Shown here piece by piece: positions 44,221 to 52,952 of a stretch of DNA of 64,000 bases. The stretch comes from JAQBDA01 sp963709875. Its GTDB lineage: Bacteria; Chloroflexota; Anaerolineae; Anaerolineales; UBA4823. The notes under the pieces are model-generated. The model made no database searches and was not told where the DNA came from. It saw only the letters and a program-made list of their open reading frames with translations. Position 1 is the stretch's first letter. The number at the start of each line of letters is the position of its first letter. The position numbers were made by a program, and so were the translations under genes. The stretch covers positions 124,001 to 188,000 of the forward strand of contig CAVPYB010000001.1 in the NCBI GenBank assembly GCA_963709875.1, in the 5' to 3' direction.

Positions 44221-44385
44221 TCAGAGATTCCTCGTCGCTGCGTTCCAAAAAGCGGAACGTGCACTGCTCCTAAGAAACTTCCTGTCACTGCGAGCCGTAC
44301 TTTGGCGAAGCAGTCTCGCTCTGATCACCGCGCCATGCACGTCATGGCGAGGAGCGCAGCGACGAAGCCATCTCATGTTTTTTCC
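44221..44385. repeat. Dispersed GCGAGGAGCGCAGCGACGAAGC repeats
   Basis: At least two copies, one inverted: GAGATTCCTCGTCGCTGCG at 44224-44242 and GGCGAGGAGCGCAGCGACG near 44346-44364, with related GTCACTGCGAGCC and GCGAAGCAGTCTCG between. This matches a well-known mobile intergenic repeat found in many phyla. The rest of the gap 44102-44475 holds no gene I can support. Confidence 0.7.
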
Positions 44386-44475
44386 GGTAAGCGAACATAG
44401 ACGGCTAAAGGCTATAACCAGGACTGCAGGTCCTGACAGTGCCTGCAAACTGGCCGATCAGGTTTGACAGCCTGG

Positions 44476-45708
44476 TCACCGGTTGAAGATATTGACGCTT
44501 TCGATATGGTAGGTCTGGGGGAAAAGATCGAAGACTTTGGCAGACTGCAGCCGGTAGCCATGCCGGACGATCTGGCGGGCGTCGCGTGCCAGGGTTGCCG
44601 GGTCGCAGGAGATATAGATCAAGACCGGCGGGGAAAAATCCACCAGCGCTTCCAGCGTTTGCCTGGAGAGACCTGCCCGCGGCGGGTCGACCAGCACCAG
44701 GTCTGGCTGAAGATCCAGCCCGGGCAGCACCTGCTCTGCGGGTGCTTCGTACAGCTCCACGTTATCGAATTCATCCAGGTTGACGACGAAATCATTGCAG
44801 GCGTCGGGCGAGCTTTCGATGCCCACCAGCCGCCCGGCGCGGGGTGCCAGGAAGGCGCTGAACAGCCCAACGCCGCAATACACTTCCAACAGCACGGCCT
44901 TGTCCGGCAGCGAGACCTGTTCCAGAATATAGCTGACCATCGCCTCTGCCATCTGGGTGTTGACCTGGAAGAAAGACCCGGCCGAGACCTGGAAGCCGCG
45001 CCCCAGCACTTCGATGCCGATCGCCGGGCTGCCTACCAGCACCAGCGACCCGGCTGGGGAGATGTGCACTGCAGAGATGTCCAGCTCCTCGATGCTGACC
45101 TCCGGCGGCAGGGGGTCGCTGCTCTCCAGGACCAGCAGCAGTTCGCCCTCGCCTCCCTGGCGGATGGCAACCCGCTCCACCTCGGGCTGCCCTTCGAAAT
45201 CCAGCTGCGGCCAGACCTGGTTGATCAGCGCCTGAGGGAGGTGGCATTCCTGCAGCGGGAAGACTTGTCTGGCATCGTGGGTATAGTAGCCCAGCCTGCC
45301 TTCTGGCGTGAGGTGGAACTGGATATGGTTGCGGTAGCCCCAGGGCTGTGAGGGGACGGGTGGCAGTACAGGCGGGTCGGAGATGCCGCCGATGCGCTCC
45401 AATTGGTCTTTCAGAATATCCCACTTAGCTGCCAGCTGGGCCTCGTACGGCAGGTGCTGGTAGTGGCAGCCGCCGCAGGTCCCGTAGTGTATGCAACGAG
45501 GAGGAATGCGGTCGGGAGAAGCCAACAGGATTTCCACCAGATCGGCGCGGGCGTAGCGCTTCTTGTCTTCCCGGATGCGCGCCCGCACAGTCTCCCCCGG
45601 CAGCGCGAACGGCACGAAGACCACCCTGCCGTCTGGCAGCCTGCCCAGCGCCTCGCCGCCGTAAGCCAGGGCGGTCAGGTCGACCTCGATCAAGGGGAGG
45701 GATTTCAT
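44476..45708 (-). CDS. rlmD: 23S rRNA (uracil-C5)-methyltransferase RlmD/RumA-like
   Basis: 410 aa. N-terminal TRAM domain (VDLTALAYGGEALGRLPDGR), then the iron-sulfur motif C-x5-C-x2-C in CIHYGTCGGCHYQ, SAM motif LLEVYCGVGLFSAFLA, VLVDPPRAGLS and the catalytic SCDPATLARD. These enzymes methylate C5 of a uridine in rRNA or tRNA using a cysteine nucleophile. The exact target (rlmD or trmA-like) cannot be assigned from sequence alone. Confidence 0.87.
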   Translation of the reverse strand: MKSLPLIEVDLTALAYGGEALGRLPDGRVVFVPFALPGETVRARIREDKKRYARADLVEILLASPDRIPPRCIHYGTCGGCHYQHLPYEAQLAAKWDILKDQLERIGGISDPPVLPPVPSQPWGYRNHIQFHLTPEGRLGYYTHDARQVFPLQECHLPQALINQVWPQLDFEGQPEVERVAIRQGGEGELLLVLESSDPLPPEVSIEELDISAVHISPAGSLVLVGSPAIGIEVLGRGFQVSAGSFFQVNTQMAEAMVSYILEQVSLPDKAVLLEVYCGVGLFSAFLAPRAGRLVGIESSPDACNDFVVNLDEFDNVELYEAPAEQVLPGLDLQPDLVLVDPPRAGLSRQTLEALVDFSPPVLIYISCDPATLARDARQIVRHGYRLQSAKVFDLFPQTYHIESVNIFNR

Positions 45709-45913
45709 GCTGGCAATTCTACCAGTTAGGTTGGAGAAACGAGATTAGAGAGCCGAGAGTGGGTCGCCGTAACGATTCCCGTAACGTTTTCAGGACGCTA
45801 ATTGGATATACTGGATGAAGTAATACTAAATAGACTGCCTATATGAGGTCTGTCGGATATCTAAAACAACCTGAATTAGACTTACCCGTAATAGCAGTCG
45901 AGGCGGATATGTT

Positions 45914-47158
45914 ATGGAGAGCAGTAAGACCTTCTTACTGTGCGACCGCATCCTGCGCTGGCTGGCATGGCTCCTGGTGGGGGTCTTTGTTATCTTATTA
46001 ACTGCCGGTTTGGCACTGCAGGTCGTCACGCAGTCCCCCTTGTACGGTGTGGGCTGGCTCGCAACGATCTTAGAAGCTGCGGTAGTCTGTGTATTTGTCG
46101 TCGTCGGTGTCCTGATCGTGTCGCGTCATACACGACACCCGGTTGGCTGGATCTGGATCTGGTTGTCCATCTTGACTGCTCAGGACCACTTTGCCTGGGG
46201 CTACGCCTACTACGGCTACATCGTCCATCCCGGTTCACTGCCAGGTGTGAATGTCTTGATCGTCTGGTTGTATTTGCAAGTTCGATCAACGCTTGGGCTG
46301 CTCTTGATTACGCTGCTGCTGCTATTATTCCCTACTGGACGACCCCTCTCTCATCGCTGGGGCCTAGTAGCCTGGATTGCTCTGGGAGTTGTTTCCGTAG
46401 CTACCCTTATCTCCGTCGTAGCGCCGGTCCCCTTTGGCTACTTCCCTTTTCCAACCGATCTGCTCGTTAAAGGAGAGCCAGCAAGGGCAGTTCTAGGTCC
46501 GCTGTGGGTTGTATCCAATCTTGCGGTAACTCTTTGCATCCCGGCAGCAGCACTCTCTCTGTTGATCCGCCTGCGTCGCGCTCGGGGAGTGGAGCGGCAG
46601 CAGCTCAAATGGGTAGCCTACGCCGCCGCGTTCTTGCCATTCGGCTTAATCATTATGAATCTGGGTGAAAGCGGCCTGACTGCAGATTTGAACGGGGTTT
46701 GGTTCCTTGGCCTTGGACTCGTGTTTATAGGTTTCTCAGGCATAGCGCTCGCCTCAGCCATCGCTATCTTGCGCTACCGGCTGTGGGATATCGATATCAT
46801 CATCCGCCGCACGCTGGTCTACGGCGGATTGACCGCCACACTGGCAGTGGTGTATTTTTCCAGCATCGTGCTGCTGCAGGGATTGTTCGTGGCGGTCAGC
46901 GGTCAGCGGTCGGCAGTCGCCGTAGTGATCTCAACCCTGGTGATCGCCGCATTGTTCACCCCGCTGCGCCGCCGTATCCAGAACGACATCGACCGGCGCT
47001 TCTACCGCAAGAAGTACGATGCCGAGAAGGTCGTTGCCGCTTTCAGTGCCGGGCTGCGCGAGGAGGTGGACATCGAGCAGCTCAGCGAGCGCCTGCTGTC
47101 GGTGGTAGAAGAGACCCTACAGCCGGAGAGCCTGTCGCTGTGGCTGAAAGAGCAGTGA
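45914..47158 (+). CDS. Multi-TM sensor-like protein lacking a kinase domain
   Basis: 414 aa. About eight transmembrane segments, then a cytoplasmic part LRYRLWDIDIIIRRTLVYG and QNDIDRRFYRKKYDAEKVVAAFSAGLREEVD. This resembles the N-terminal membrane and linker region of Chloroflexota histidine kinases, but the protein ends with LSLWLKEQ before any HisKA or HATPase domain. GTCAGCGGTCAGCGGTCGGC near 46896-46915 adds a short repeat-encoded VSGQRSA insert. It may be a truncated kinase or a stand-alone sensor. Confidence 0.65.
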   Translation: MESSKTFLLCDRILRWLAWLLVGVFVILLTAGLALQVVTQSPLYGVGWLATILEAAVVCVFVVVGVLIVSRHTRHPVGWIWIWLSILTAQDHFAWGYAYYGYIVHPGSLPGVNVLIVWLYLQVRSTLGLLLITLLLLLFPTGRPLSHRWGLVAWIALGVVSVATLISVVAPVPFGYFPFPTDLLVKGEPARAVLGPLWVVSNLAVTLCIPAAALSLLIRLRRARGVERQQLKWVAYAAAFLPFGLIIMNLGESGLTADLNGVWFLGLGLVFIGFSGIALASAIAILRYRLWDIDIIIRRTLVYGGLTATLAVVYFSSIVLLQGLFVAVSGQRSAVAVVISTLVIAALFTPLRRRIQNDIDRRFYRKKYDAEKVVAAFSAGLREEVDIEQLSERLLSVVEETLQPESLSLWLKEQ

Positions 47159-47167
47159 AGCGCCTGC

Positions 47168-47173
47168 TATAAT
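47168..47173 (+). promoter_or_regulatory. -10 box of the metalloprotease lipoprotein gene
   Basis: TATAAT ends seven bases before the GTG start at 47181, so the transcript is predicted to be leaderless. Confidence 0.45.
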
Positions 47174-47180
47174 TAGCGCC

Positions 47181-48992
47181 GTGCGCTATCGCCGTCTTGT
47201 ATTACCCTTCCTTGTCCTTACCCTGCTGGCATGCCAGGCAGTGAGCGGGCTGTTCACCGCCCCTCCCGCTGAGCCATCCCCTCCACCCCAGTCCCCATTC
47301 CCCTCAACGACGGCTGCTGTCCCTATCCAACTACCCACAGCAGTCCCCACCCTCACCGCCCCACCCCTCACCCCTTCCCCCTCTACCCGCTTAACTCCCA
47401 ACTCGCCTCTCCTAACTCCTAATTCGCAACTCCTGACTCCTAACTACGCCCTGCACCTGCACCCTGACGGCGACCTGTATGTGGGAGACACGCTCAGCTT
47501 CGAAGTGGTCGCCCCCTCGGGCACAGAGTCGGATGGTCTGAAGGCAAGCATAGAATTATCCGCTCCCCACCCGGTCCAGCTCGGCTCTGCAGACTTCGGC
47601 GGCTACGGGATCGCTGCCAGAAGACAGGCCACCCTGTACTGGGCCTGGGATACTGCCGGGTTCGAGCCGGGGGTCTATACCCTGACCTACTCGATCGAGC
47701 CCGCCGGACATCTCTTCACCGAGACCGTCACCCTGCTCCCAACTGATCTGCTGCCATCCCTGGAAGCGGACGCCCATTGGGAGACGACCAACAGCCAGTG
47801 CTGCACCATCCATTTCGTCACCGGGACGGCTGCCGAGCGCGACCTGGCGGAGCTGGCCGCGTTGGTCGACCAACAGGCGGCTTCTGTAAGCCGCCTGCTG
47901 GATGCACGGTTCGAGGAACGGGTGCCAATCGTGCTTTTGCCGCGCGTGCTGGGTCACGGCGGCTTTACCTCCCAGGAGATCTCCGTCTCTTACCTGGACC
48001 GCAACTACGCCGGAGGCAGCCCGCAGATCGTGCTGCACCACGAGCTGGTGCATTTGCTGGACAATCACCTGGGCGGCAAGCTGCGACCGTCCCTGCTGTT
48101 GGAGGGGCTAGCGGTTTACCTGAGCGGCGGGCATTTCAAGCCCGAGCCGCTGCAGCCGCGCGCGGCTGCCCTGCTGGCAATGGGCGGGTATATCCCGCTG
48201 CAAGAGTTGGCGGACGACTTCTATCCTGCCCAGCACGAGACCGGCTACCTGCAGGCCGGCGCGCTGGTGGCGTACATGGTCGAAAGCTGGGGCTGGGAGG
48301 CGTTCTCGGATTTCTACCGGGATATCGCGCCTGCGCCTGACGGCGTGCCGCATGGTGTCCGCCAGTCACAGGCCATCGATGCCGCGCTGCGAGAGCATTT
48401 CGGGACCGGTTTTGCGGAGTTGGAAGCAGCTTTCCTGGAGGCGCTGCGCCGCCAGCCAGTCACCGAGGCGCAGCGCCAGGACGTGCGCCTGAGCATAATG
48501 CTTTATGACCTGGTGCGCCGCTACCAGCAGTCGCTCGACCCTTCCGCCCACTATATGACCGCCTGGCTGCCGGATGGTGCGCAGATGCGCGAGCGTGGCA
48601 TCACCGCGGATTACCTGCGGCACCCGGATGAGGCGGAGAATATCGCCCTGGAAGCGCTGCTGGTGGCGGCAGACGGATATTTGAAGCAGGGGAAATACAC
48701 ACGGGCAGAAAAATACCTGCTCGCCGTGGAGCAGGCACTATCGACCGGGATGGGAGATGCCAGCCTGCTAGACCCACTGGCAGCCGACAGCCTGGCGCTG
48801 GTGCGGCTGCTCCTTGAGCAGGGCTACCAGGTGCAGCGATTGCAGGTCGAGGAGCACAAAGCCCGGGTGTGGGGCACGGATGTCACCGTTGCTACAGCCG
48901 GGCAGGAGTTGGTCTTATTCGATCTGGTGCGCAGCCATCAGGGAGACGCTGGAGGGGATGGCTGGTCGATTGTAGAACAGCACTCTTACTGA
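47181..48992 (+). CDS. Lipoprotein metallopeptidase (gluzincin, MA-like)
   Basis: 603 aa. Lipoprotein signal with LLACQ (Cys at ~17). Then ~65 residues of low-complexity Pro/Thr/Ser, of which TPNSPLLTPNSQLLTPN is encoded by CTAACTCC/CTAATTCG repeats. The peptidase region has HELVH (about 287-291) and a downstream LLLEGLAVYLSGG that supplies the glutamate ligand of gluzincins. Residues ~440-600 are helical, TPR-like. It is probably anchored outside the cell. Start is GTG. Confidence 0.75.
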   Translation: MRYRRLVLPFLVLTLLACQAVSGLFTAPPAEPSPPPQSPFPSTTAAVPIQLPTAVPTLTAPPLTPSPSTRLTPNSPLLTPNSQLLTPNYALHLHPDGDLYVGDTLSFEVVAPSGTESDGLKASIELSAPHPVQLGSADFGGYGIAARRQATLYWAWDTAGFEPGVYTLTYSIEPAGHLFTETVTLLPTDLLPSLEADAHWETTNSQCCTIHFVTGTAAERDLAELAALVDQQAASVSRLLDARFEERVPIVLLPRVLGHGGFTSQEISVSYLDRNYAGGSPQIVLHHELVHLLDNHLGGKLRPSLLLEGLAVYLSGGHFKPEPLQPRAAALLAMGGYIPLQELADDFYPAQHETGYLQAGALVAYMVESWGWEAFSDFYRDIAPAPDGVPHGVRQSQAIDAALREHFGTGFAELEAAFLEALRRQPVTEAQRQDVRLSIMLYDLVRRYQQSLDPSAHYMTAWLPDGAQMRERGITADYLRHPDEAENIALEALLVAADGYLKQGKYTRAEKYLLAVEQALSTGMGDASLLDPLAADSLALVRLLLEQGYQVQRLQVEEHKARVWGTDVTVATAGQELVLFDLVRSHQGDAGGDGWSIVEQHSY

Positions 48993-49663
48993 CAGGCAGG
49001 ATAGCCGAGCAGCAGGTTGGTGAGCAGGTTGGTCGCTGAATTGAACGGCGTGACACAGTACAGGTTGAGCTGGTCGAAGGCGATCCCCCCGGCGGCGATC
49101 ACGCATAGGAGCACCACCAGACAGCCACAGCCCGCCAGCAGCAGGGTGCGGCTGCTGCGCTTCTCCTCTGGCAGGGGTTCGTAATACGGCTCTGCGGGGC
49201 TGGGATGCATCTGGCTTTCATAGGTCGCTTGCGCTGCAGACGGGTACGAGACCTCCCCGGTGCGGGCGGTTGGCGTCGGAGGAGGCTGGGAAGTCGCCGG
49301 TGGGGGGACGAAGCTTGGCGGCTGGCTGGCGGCTGCCACCACCGTCTCCCCGGCCTCGTAGCTGGTCTCGAATACCAGGCTCACGTTTTCACCCAACATG
49401 ATCAGCTCATTTGGACGCAGGACGTGCGCACCCATCAGCCGCTGGCCGTTGACGAACGTGCCGTTGGTCGACCCCAGGTCTTCCAGCACGTAGCCGCCGG
49501 CCTGTATCTCCATGCGGGCGTGTTTGCGGGAGACCTCCGCATCATTGATAACCACATCGTTATGGATATCCCGCCCGATAGTGATCTCGCTTTGGGTCAG
49601 CTCGTATGCTTTCCCCGGTTCCGGTCCCGAGCGCATGATCAGATGAAACTTTAACGAAGCCAT
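48986..49663 (-). CDS. FHA domain protein with C-terminal membrane anchor
   Basis: 225 aa from the ATG at 49663 (upstream extension to 49711 lacks a ribosome site). FHA core: ITIGRDIHNDVVINDAEVSRKHARM and LEDLGSTNGTFVNG, with Arg, Ser and His of the phosphothreonine pocket present. A Pro-rich linker (about 125-150) leads to one transmembrane helix (TLLLAGCGCLVVLLCVIAA). It should bind phospho-Thr proteins, implying Ser/Thr kinase signalling. The 3' end overlaps the convergent peptidase gene by seven bases. Confidence 0.88.
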   Translation of the reverse strand: MASLKFHLIMRSGPEPGKAYELTQSEITIGRDIHNDVVINDAEVSRKHARMEIQAGGYVLEDLGSTNGTFVNGQRLMGAHVLRPNELIMLGENVSLVFETSYEAGETVVAAASQPPSFVPPPATSQPPPTPTARTGEVSYPSAAQATYESQMHPSPAEPYYEPLPEEKRSSRTLLLAGCGCLVVLLCVIAAGGIAFDQLNLYCVTPFNSATNLLTNLLLGYPACQ

Positions 49664-49744
49664 TGCTCTTTCTCCTGCGTTAAGTGTACTGAGTTTTTCG
49701 AAGCATGTCAAACCTGTTTGGTGCCCTGCCGGGGGAGTTCCCTC

Positions 49745-52030
49745 TCAGGGGGTGGCAGCCAGCATTGACGGCAGATAGATCGTATGGGGCGAGTCCGCCA
49801 CCAGTGTCACCGGGATTGCTATCGGCGGCAGTCCGGTATTATCCGCCTGCAGTAGAAGGGTGGTCGTGTAGGTGCCATGCAAGAACGGAGTTTGGAGGGT
49901 CAGGAGGATATCGGCTCTATCCTGGGGATTTAACTGTCCAGAAGGCGGCGATTCGTCCAGCCAGGGTACCTGCGGCTGCTCTGCAAGGCTCCAGGAGAGG
50001 GATGTCGCTCCCGAGTTCCCTATCTCCATCGTGCGGGTGATAATCTGCCCGAAAAGGGCTTGCTCGTACAGAGACTCCAATGAGACACTCAGCTCCGATG
50101 CGGACGTAACAGTGACGGGCTGGCTGGCAGCAGCCACGCCGGCGCAGTTCTGCGCGCTCAGATCGACGGTGTAGGTATCGCTGACCGTGTAGGTGTGCGA
50201 AACGACTTGCCCGCTTGCGGTATGCCCGTCGCCGAAATCCCAGCTGTAGCTGACCGGTAGGGTGCTGGTGATGCCGACCGTGCCGGTGAACACGACCGGC
50301 ATGCCGCTCAGCGGTTCGACGGGGGCGTAGCTGAAATCCGCCCCCTGGATGCGGCAGGGCTCGAGCTGGATGTCCAGCGTGGTGGTCATGTCTTTGGTGA
50401 TGTCGATACTGCCGGTGATATAGGGTTGGAAGCCATTCGCCTGGGCGGTGACCGTGTACGTCCCGGTTGCCAGCTGAAGAGCGTATCTGCCATCCGTGCC
50501 GCTGTGGGCTGAGTGCGGCTGGGCGACGTCGCGCTGGGCGGTCACGATGGCGCCTGTGATCGGGGAGGCAGTTCCGCCATCCGTCACGGTGCCTGCCAGG
50601 TAGCCTGTGTCCAGCAGGCAGCCCATATGCGCCATCGTCCCTACCGCGGCTTTGATGAAGTCGGTGAAATAGGTTGTGTTTAGCGTTCCGACCCGGTCGT
50701 TCGTGGTGTGGTAGTAGGGGGTGAAGTCGTCATCGTCTTCGATACCCAGGATCGCCGGGTATCCAAAATCCCAGAAGGAGGCGTTGTCGCTGTAATTCCC
50801 CAGGGAGTTATCGACCAGAATATGAGGCGTGAGCGGGATATTGTAGGCGCTGACCACATCCGCAAACAGGTTGGAGATTGCGGTTGAGGCAGGGATAGCG
50901 CTGCGAGAGTGCAGGTCCAGGATCGGGAAAGCGTCTGAGTTATAGCCGATCATGTCCAGGTTGAGCACCGCCTCGAGGTTCTCGCCGCTGTTATAAGCCT
51001 GCTGCGCGTAATAATGGCTGCCGTACAGCCCTTGCTCCTCGCCGGTGAAGAGCACATAGCGCAGGGTGCAGTCGAACTCGTACTGGCTGAGGATATCGGC
51101 CGCCACCAGCACGCCGGTCGATCCGCTGGCGTTGTCATCCGCGCCGGGGGCATAGGTGGAGGGAGTTTGTGAGGTACTGTCCAGGTGAGCAGTGATCAGG
51201 AAGATGCGCTCTGGCTGGGAGGCGCCACTCTGCTCGGCGACAACGTTGCGCCGCGAGCCATAAGAAGGATGTGTGTAAGTGTGGTAGCTGACCGGCAGCC
51301 CCAGCGACTGGAAGTGCTCGTAGGTGTATTGGGTGGCTTTTTCGGTCGGTATGGCCTGGCTGGAGTGGCGGGTCTGGATGGTGTATGGCAGACCGCCGAT
51401 CATAACAGGGAACTCGCCGCTCAACCCGGCATCGTAGCTGTAGACCGTGGAGGCGGGCACCTGGTCGATCATGGCCTGGATGGCGGGGTCGGGGGTGATC
51501 GCCTCGGGCTGCTCCGGCGGACGCCGGTCGGGGAGCACCAGCGGGTGAAGCTGGAGACGAACGATCTCAAGCCCCATGGCGGACAGGGACTCTGCCTGGG
51601 TGAAGGAGGCTTTTACCAGGGCCGTTGGCCCCTCTCGTTCCAGGACTCGGGCATACCTCCCTACCTGCTCCAGGTCGGCCGCACGGCGCGCATACAGCAG
51701 GTAATATCCGCCCGACCGGTTCTCGCTGTCCAGGACTTTGACCTGCAAGCCCAGGCTGGATGTCGCACGCTGCTGTGCTGGACCGCCAGGCAGCAGCAGG
51801 TATCCCGGCCTGGCTTCACCAGGCCTGGCTTCACCAGGCCCGGACTGGCTGAACAGGTGGGCATACACAGGGACACCGGCGAAGTGTTCCAGCTGGCCGG
51901 GATTTTGCAGGTCGATGCGCAGCAGCGCCTGGTAGGGCACAGCGCCCTGTACGGGGGTCGATGTCAGGATCAGGATGGTGGATGTTGCCAGCAGCAGGCG
52001 CAAGATCACCTTGCCTGGATAGGGAATCAA
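49745..52030 (-). CDS. Secreted M28 peptidase with carboxypeptidase-regulatory-like and PKD domains
   Basis: 761 aa from a TTG at 52030 that overlaps the lipB stop (TTGA) and has GAGGAG eight bases upstream; a GTG at 52009 is possible. Signal peptide, then a propeptide-like region, then M28 catalytic motifs HLDSTS, GADDNASGSTG, TGEEQGLYGS, NLDMIGYNS and HTTNDR. C-terminal modules: VAGTVTDGG-like regulatory fold, PKD (YSWDFGDGHTASG) and a final beta domain. A 15-bp tandem repeat inserts GEARPGEARPG. A scavenging aminopeptidase is likely. Confidence 0.87.
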   Translation of the reverse strand: MIPYPGKVILRLLLATSTILILTSTPVQGAVPYQALLRIDLQNPGQLEHFAGVPVYAHLFSQSGPGEARPGEARPGYLLLPGGPAQQRATSSLGLQVKVLDSENRSGGYYLLYARRAADLEQVGRYARVLEREGPTALVKASFTQAESLSAMGLEIVRLQLHPLVLPDRRPPEQPEAITPDPAIQAMIDQVPASTVYSYDAGLSGEFPVMIGGLPYTIQTRHSSQAIPTEKATQYTYEHFQSLGLPVSYHTYTHPSYGSRRNVVAEQSGASQPERIFLITAHLDSTSQTPSTYAPGADDNASGSTGVLVAADILSQYEFDCTLRYVLFTGEEQGLYGSHYYAQQAYNSGENLEAVLNLDMIGYNSDAFPILDLHSRSAIPASTAISNLFADVVSAYNIPLTPHILVDNSLGNYSDNASFWDFGYPAILGIEDDDDFTPYYHTTNDRVGTLNTTYFTDFIKAAVGTMAHMGCLLDTGYLAGTVTDGGTASPITGAIVTAQRDVAQPHSAHSGTDGRYALQLATGTYTVTAQANGFQPYITGSIDITKDMTTTLDIQLEPCRIQGADFSYAPVEPLSGMPVVFTGTVGITSTLPVSYSWDFGDGHTASGQVVSHTYTVSDTYTVDLSAQNCAGVAAASQPVTVTSASELSVSLESLYEQALFGQIITRTMEIGNSGATSLSWSLAEQPQVPWLDESPPSGQLNPQDRADILLTLQTPFLHGTYTTTLLLQADNTGLPPIAIPVTLVADSPHTIYLPSMLAATP
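51809..51843 (-). repeat. In-frame 15-bp tandem repeat in the M28 gene
   Basis: Two copies of the 15-mer GGCCTGGCTTCACCA with a partial third on the plus strand, encoding GEARP-GEARP on the minus strand. It preserves the frame. Confidence 0.7.
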
Positions 52031-52894
52031 GTTTGCAGCTCCTCTTCGATGATGTTGTATTGGTAGGTGCTGGCGAATGCTCTGGTTACCACCGCAGCCA
52101 CCTCTTCCACTGCCGGAACCGGGTGCAATAACTCTGCCAGGCTTGCCACCGGGTAGCCGACCAGCCCGCAGCCGACAATCCCCTCCCAATAGCTCATGTC
52201 CGGGTTCACATTCAGCGCAAACCCGTGCCTGGAGACCCCTCTGGCATCCACCTTGACGCCGATAGCCGCGATCTTGGCTGCCGTCTCATCACCCTTTCTA
52301 TTATCCCCTGGTGCATCCTCCCGTTCGGGCGCAGCCTGGAATGAATTCCCGGTAGGTATGATTTCTCTCGCTGCGCCCCTACCTGTCATCCCTAATTCGC
52401 TATTCCTAATTCCTAATTCGCCAATCCTAACTCCTCTTTCCACCCACACCCCGGTCATCCCCGGCACCTGGAATGCGGCGACACCCAGCCGCGCCAGCGC
52501 CAGTATCAGAGTCTGCTCCAGGCGGCGCACATAGCCGACGTAGTCAGCCTGCGGCATGCGCGGCGAGCCGCCCTGCGGGCCGGCATGCAGCCCGCCGGGA
52601 GTCAGGGGCAGCAGCGGGTAGCCGACCAGCTGTCCGGGGCCGTGATAGGTGACATCCCCGCCGCGGTCTACCCAGTGCACGGCGATGCCGCGCCGGGCCA
52701 GCTCGGCTTCGTCCCACAGCAGGTTCTCGATATGGCCGCGCCGTCCGAAGGTATACGTATGCGGGTGCTCCAGCAGCAGCAAGGTTGGCGGGCGCTTTCC
52801 TGAAGCGATCTCGGCAGCCAGTCTCCTCCTGCAAGCGCCAGGCGGCTTCGTATTCGACCGCTCCCAGGCGGTGTACCAGGCAAATGCTTTCCAT
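52027..52894 (-). CDS. lipB: Lipoyl(octanoyl) transferase, frameshifted and with a repeat insertion
   Basis: One extra base in the run at 52818-52819 separates the N-terminal part (CLVHRLGAVEYEAAWRLQEE) from the rest. Signatures: HPHTYTFGRRGH, DRGGDVTYHGPGQLVGYPL, GVWV, KIAAIGVKV (catalytic Lys), HGFALNVNPD and the Cys in IVGCGL. About 50 residues between GVWV and KIAAIG are extra compared with ordinary LipB and come partly from CCTAATTCG repeats. LipB moves octanoyl from ACP to lipoyl domains. ATG at 52894 or GTG at 52897; the -10 box lies just upstream. Confidence 0.9.
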
Positions 52895-52904
52895 CACGGG
52901 GGTG

Positions 52905-52933
52905 AGTATAAATCAGCCCGGTAGAATGGGCAA
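52905..52933 (-). promoter_or_regulatory. lipB promoter, leaderless geometry
   Basis: On the minus strand TTGCCC (52928-52933) and TATACT (52905-52910) are 17 bases apart. The -10 box ends seven bases before a GTG and ten before the ATG, so little or no leader is made. Confidence 0.5.
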
Positions 52934-52952
52934 GGGGAAGGCTGCGCCTTGC

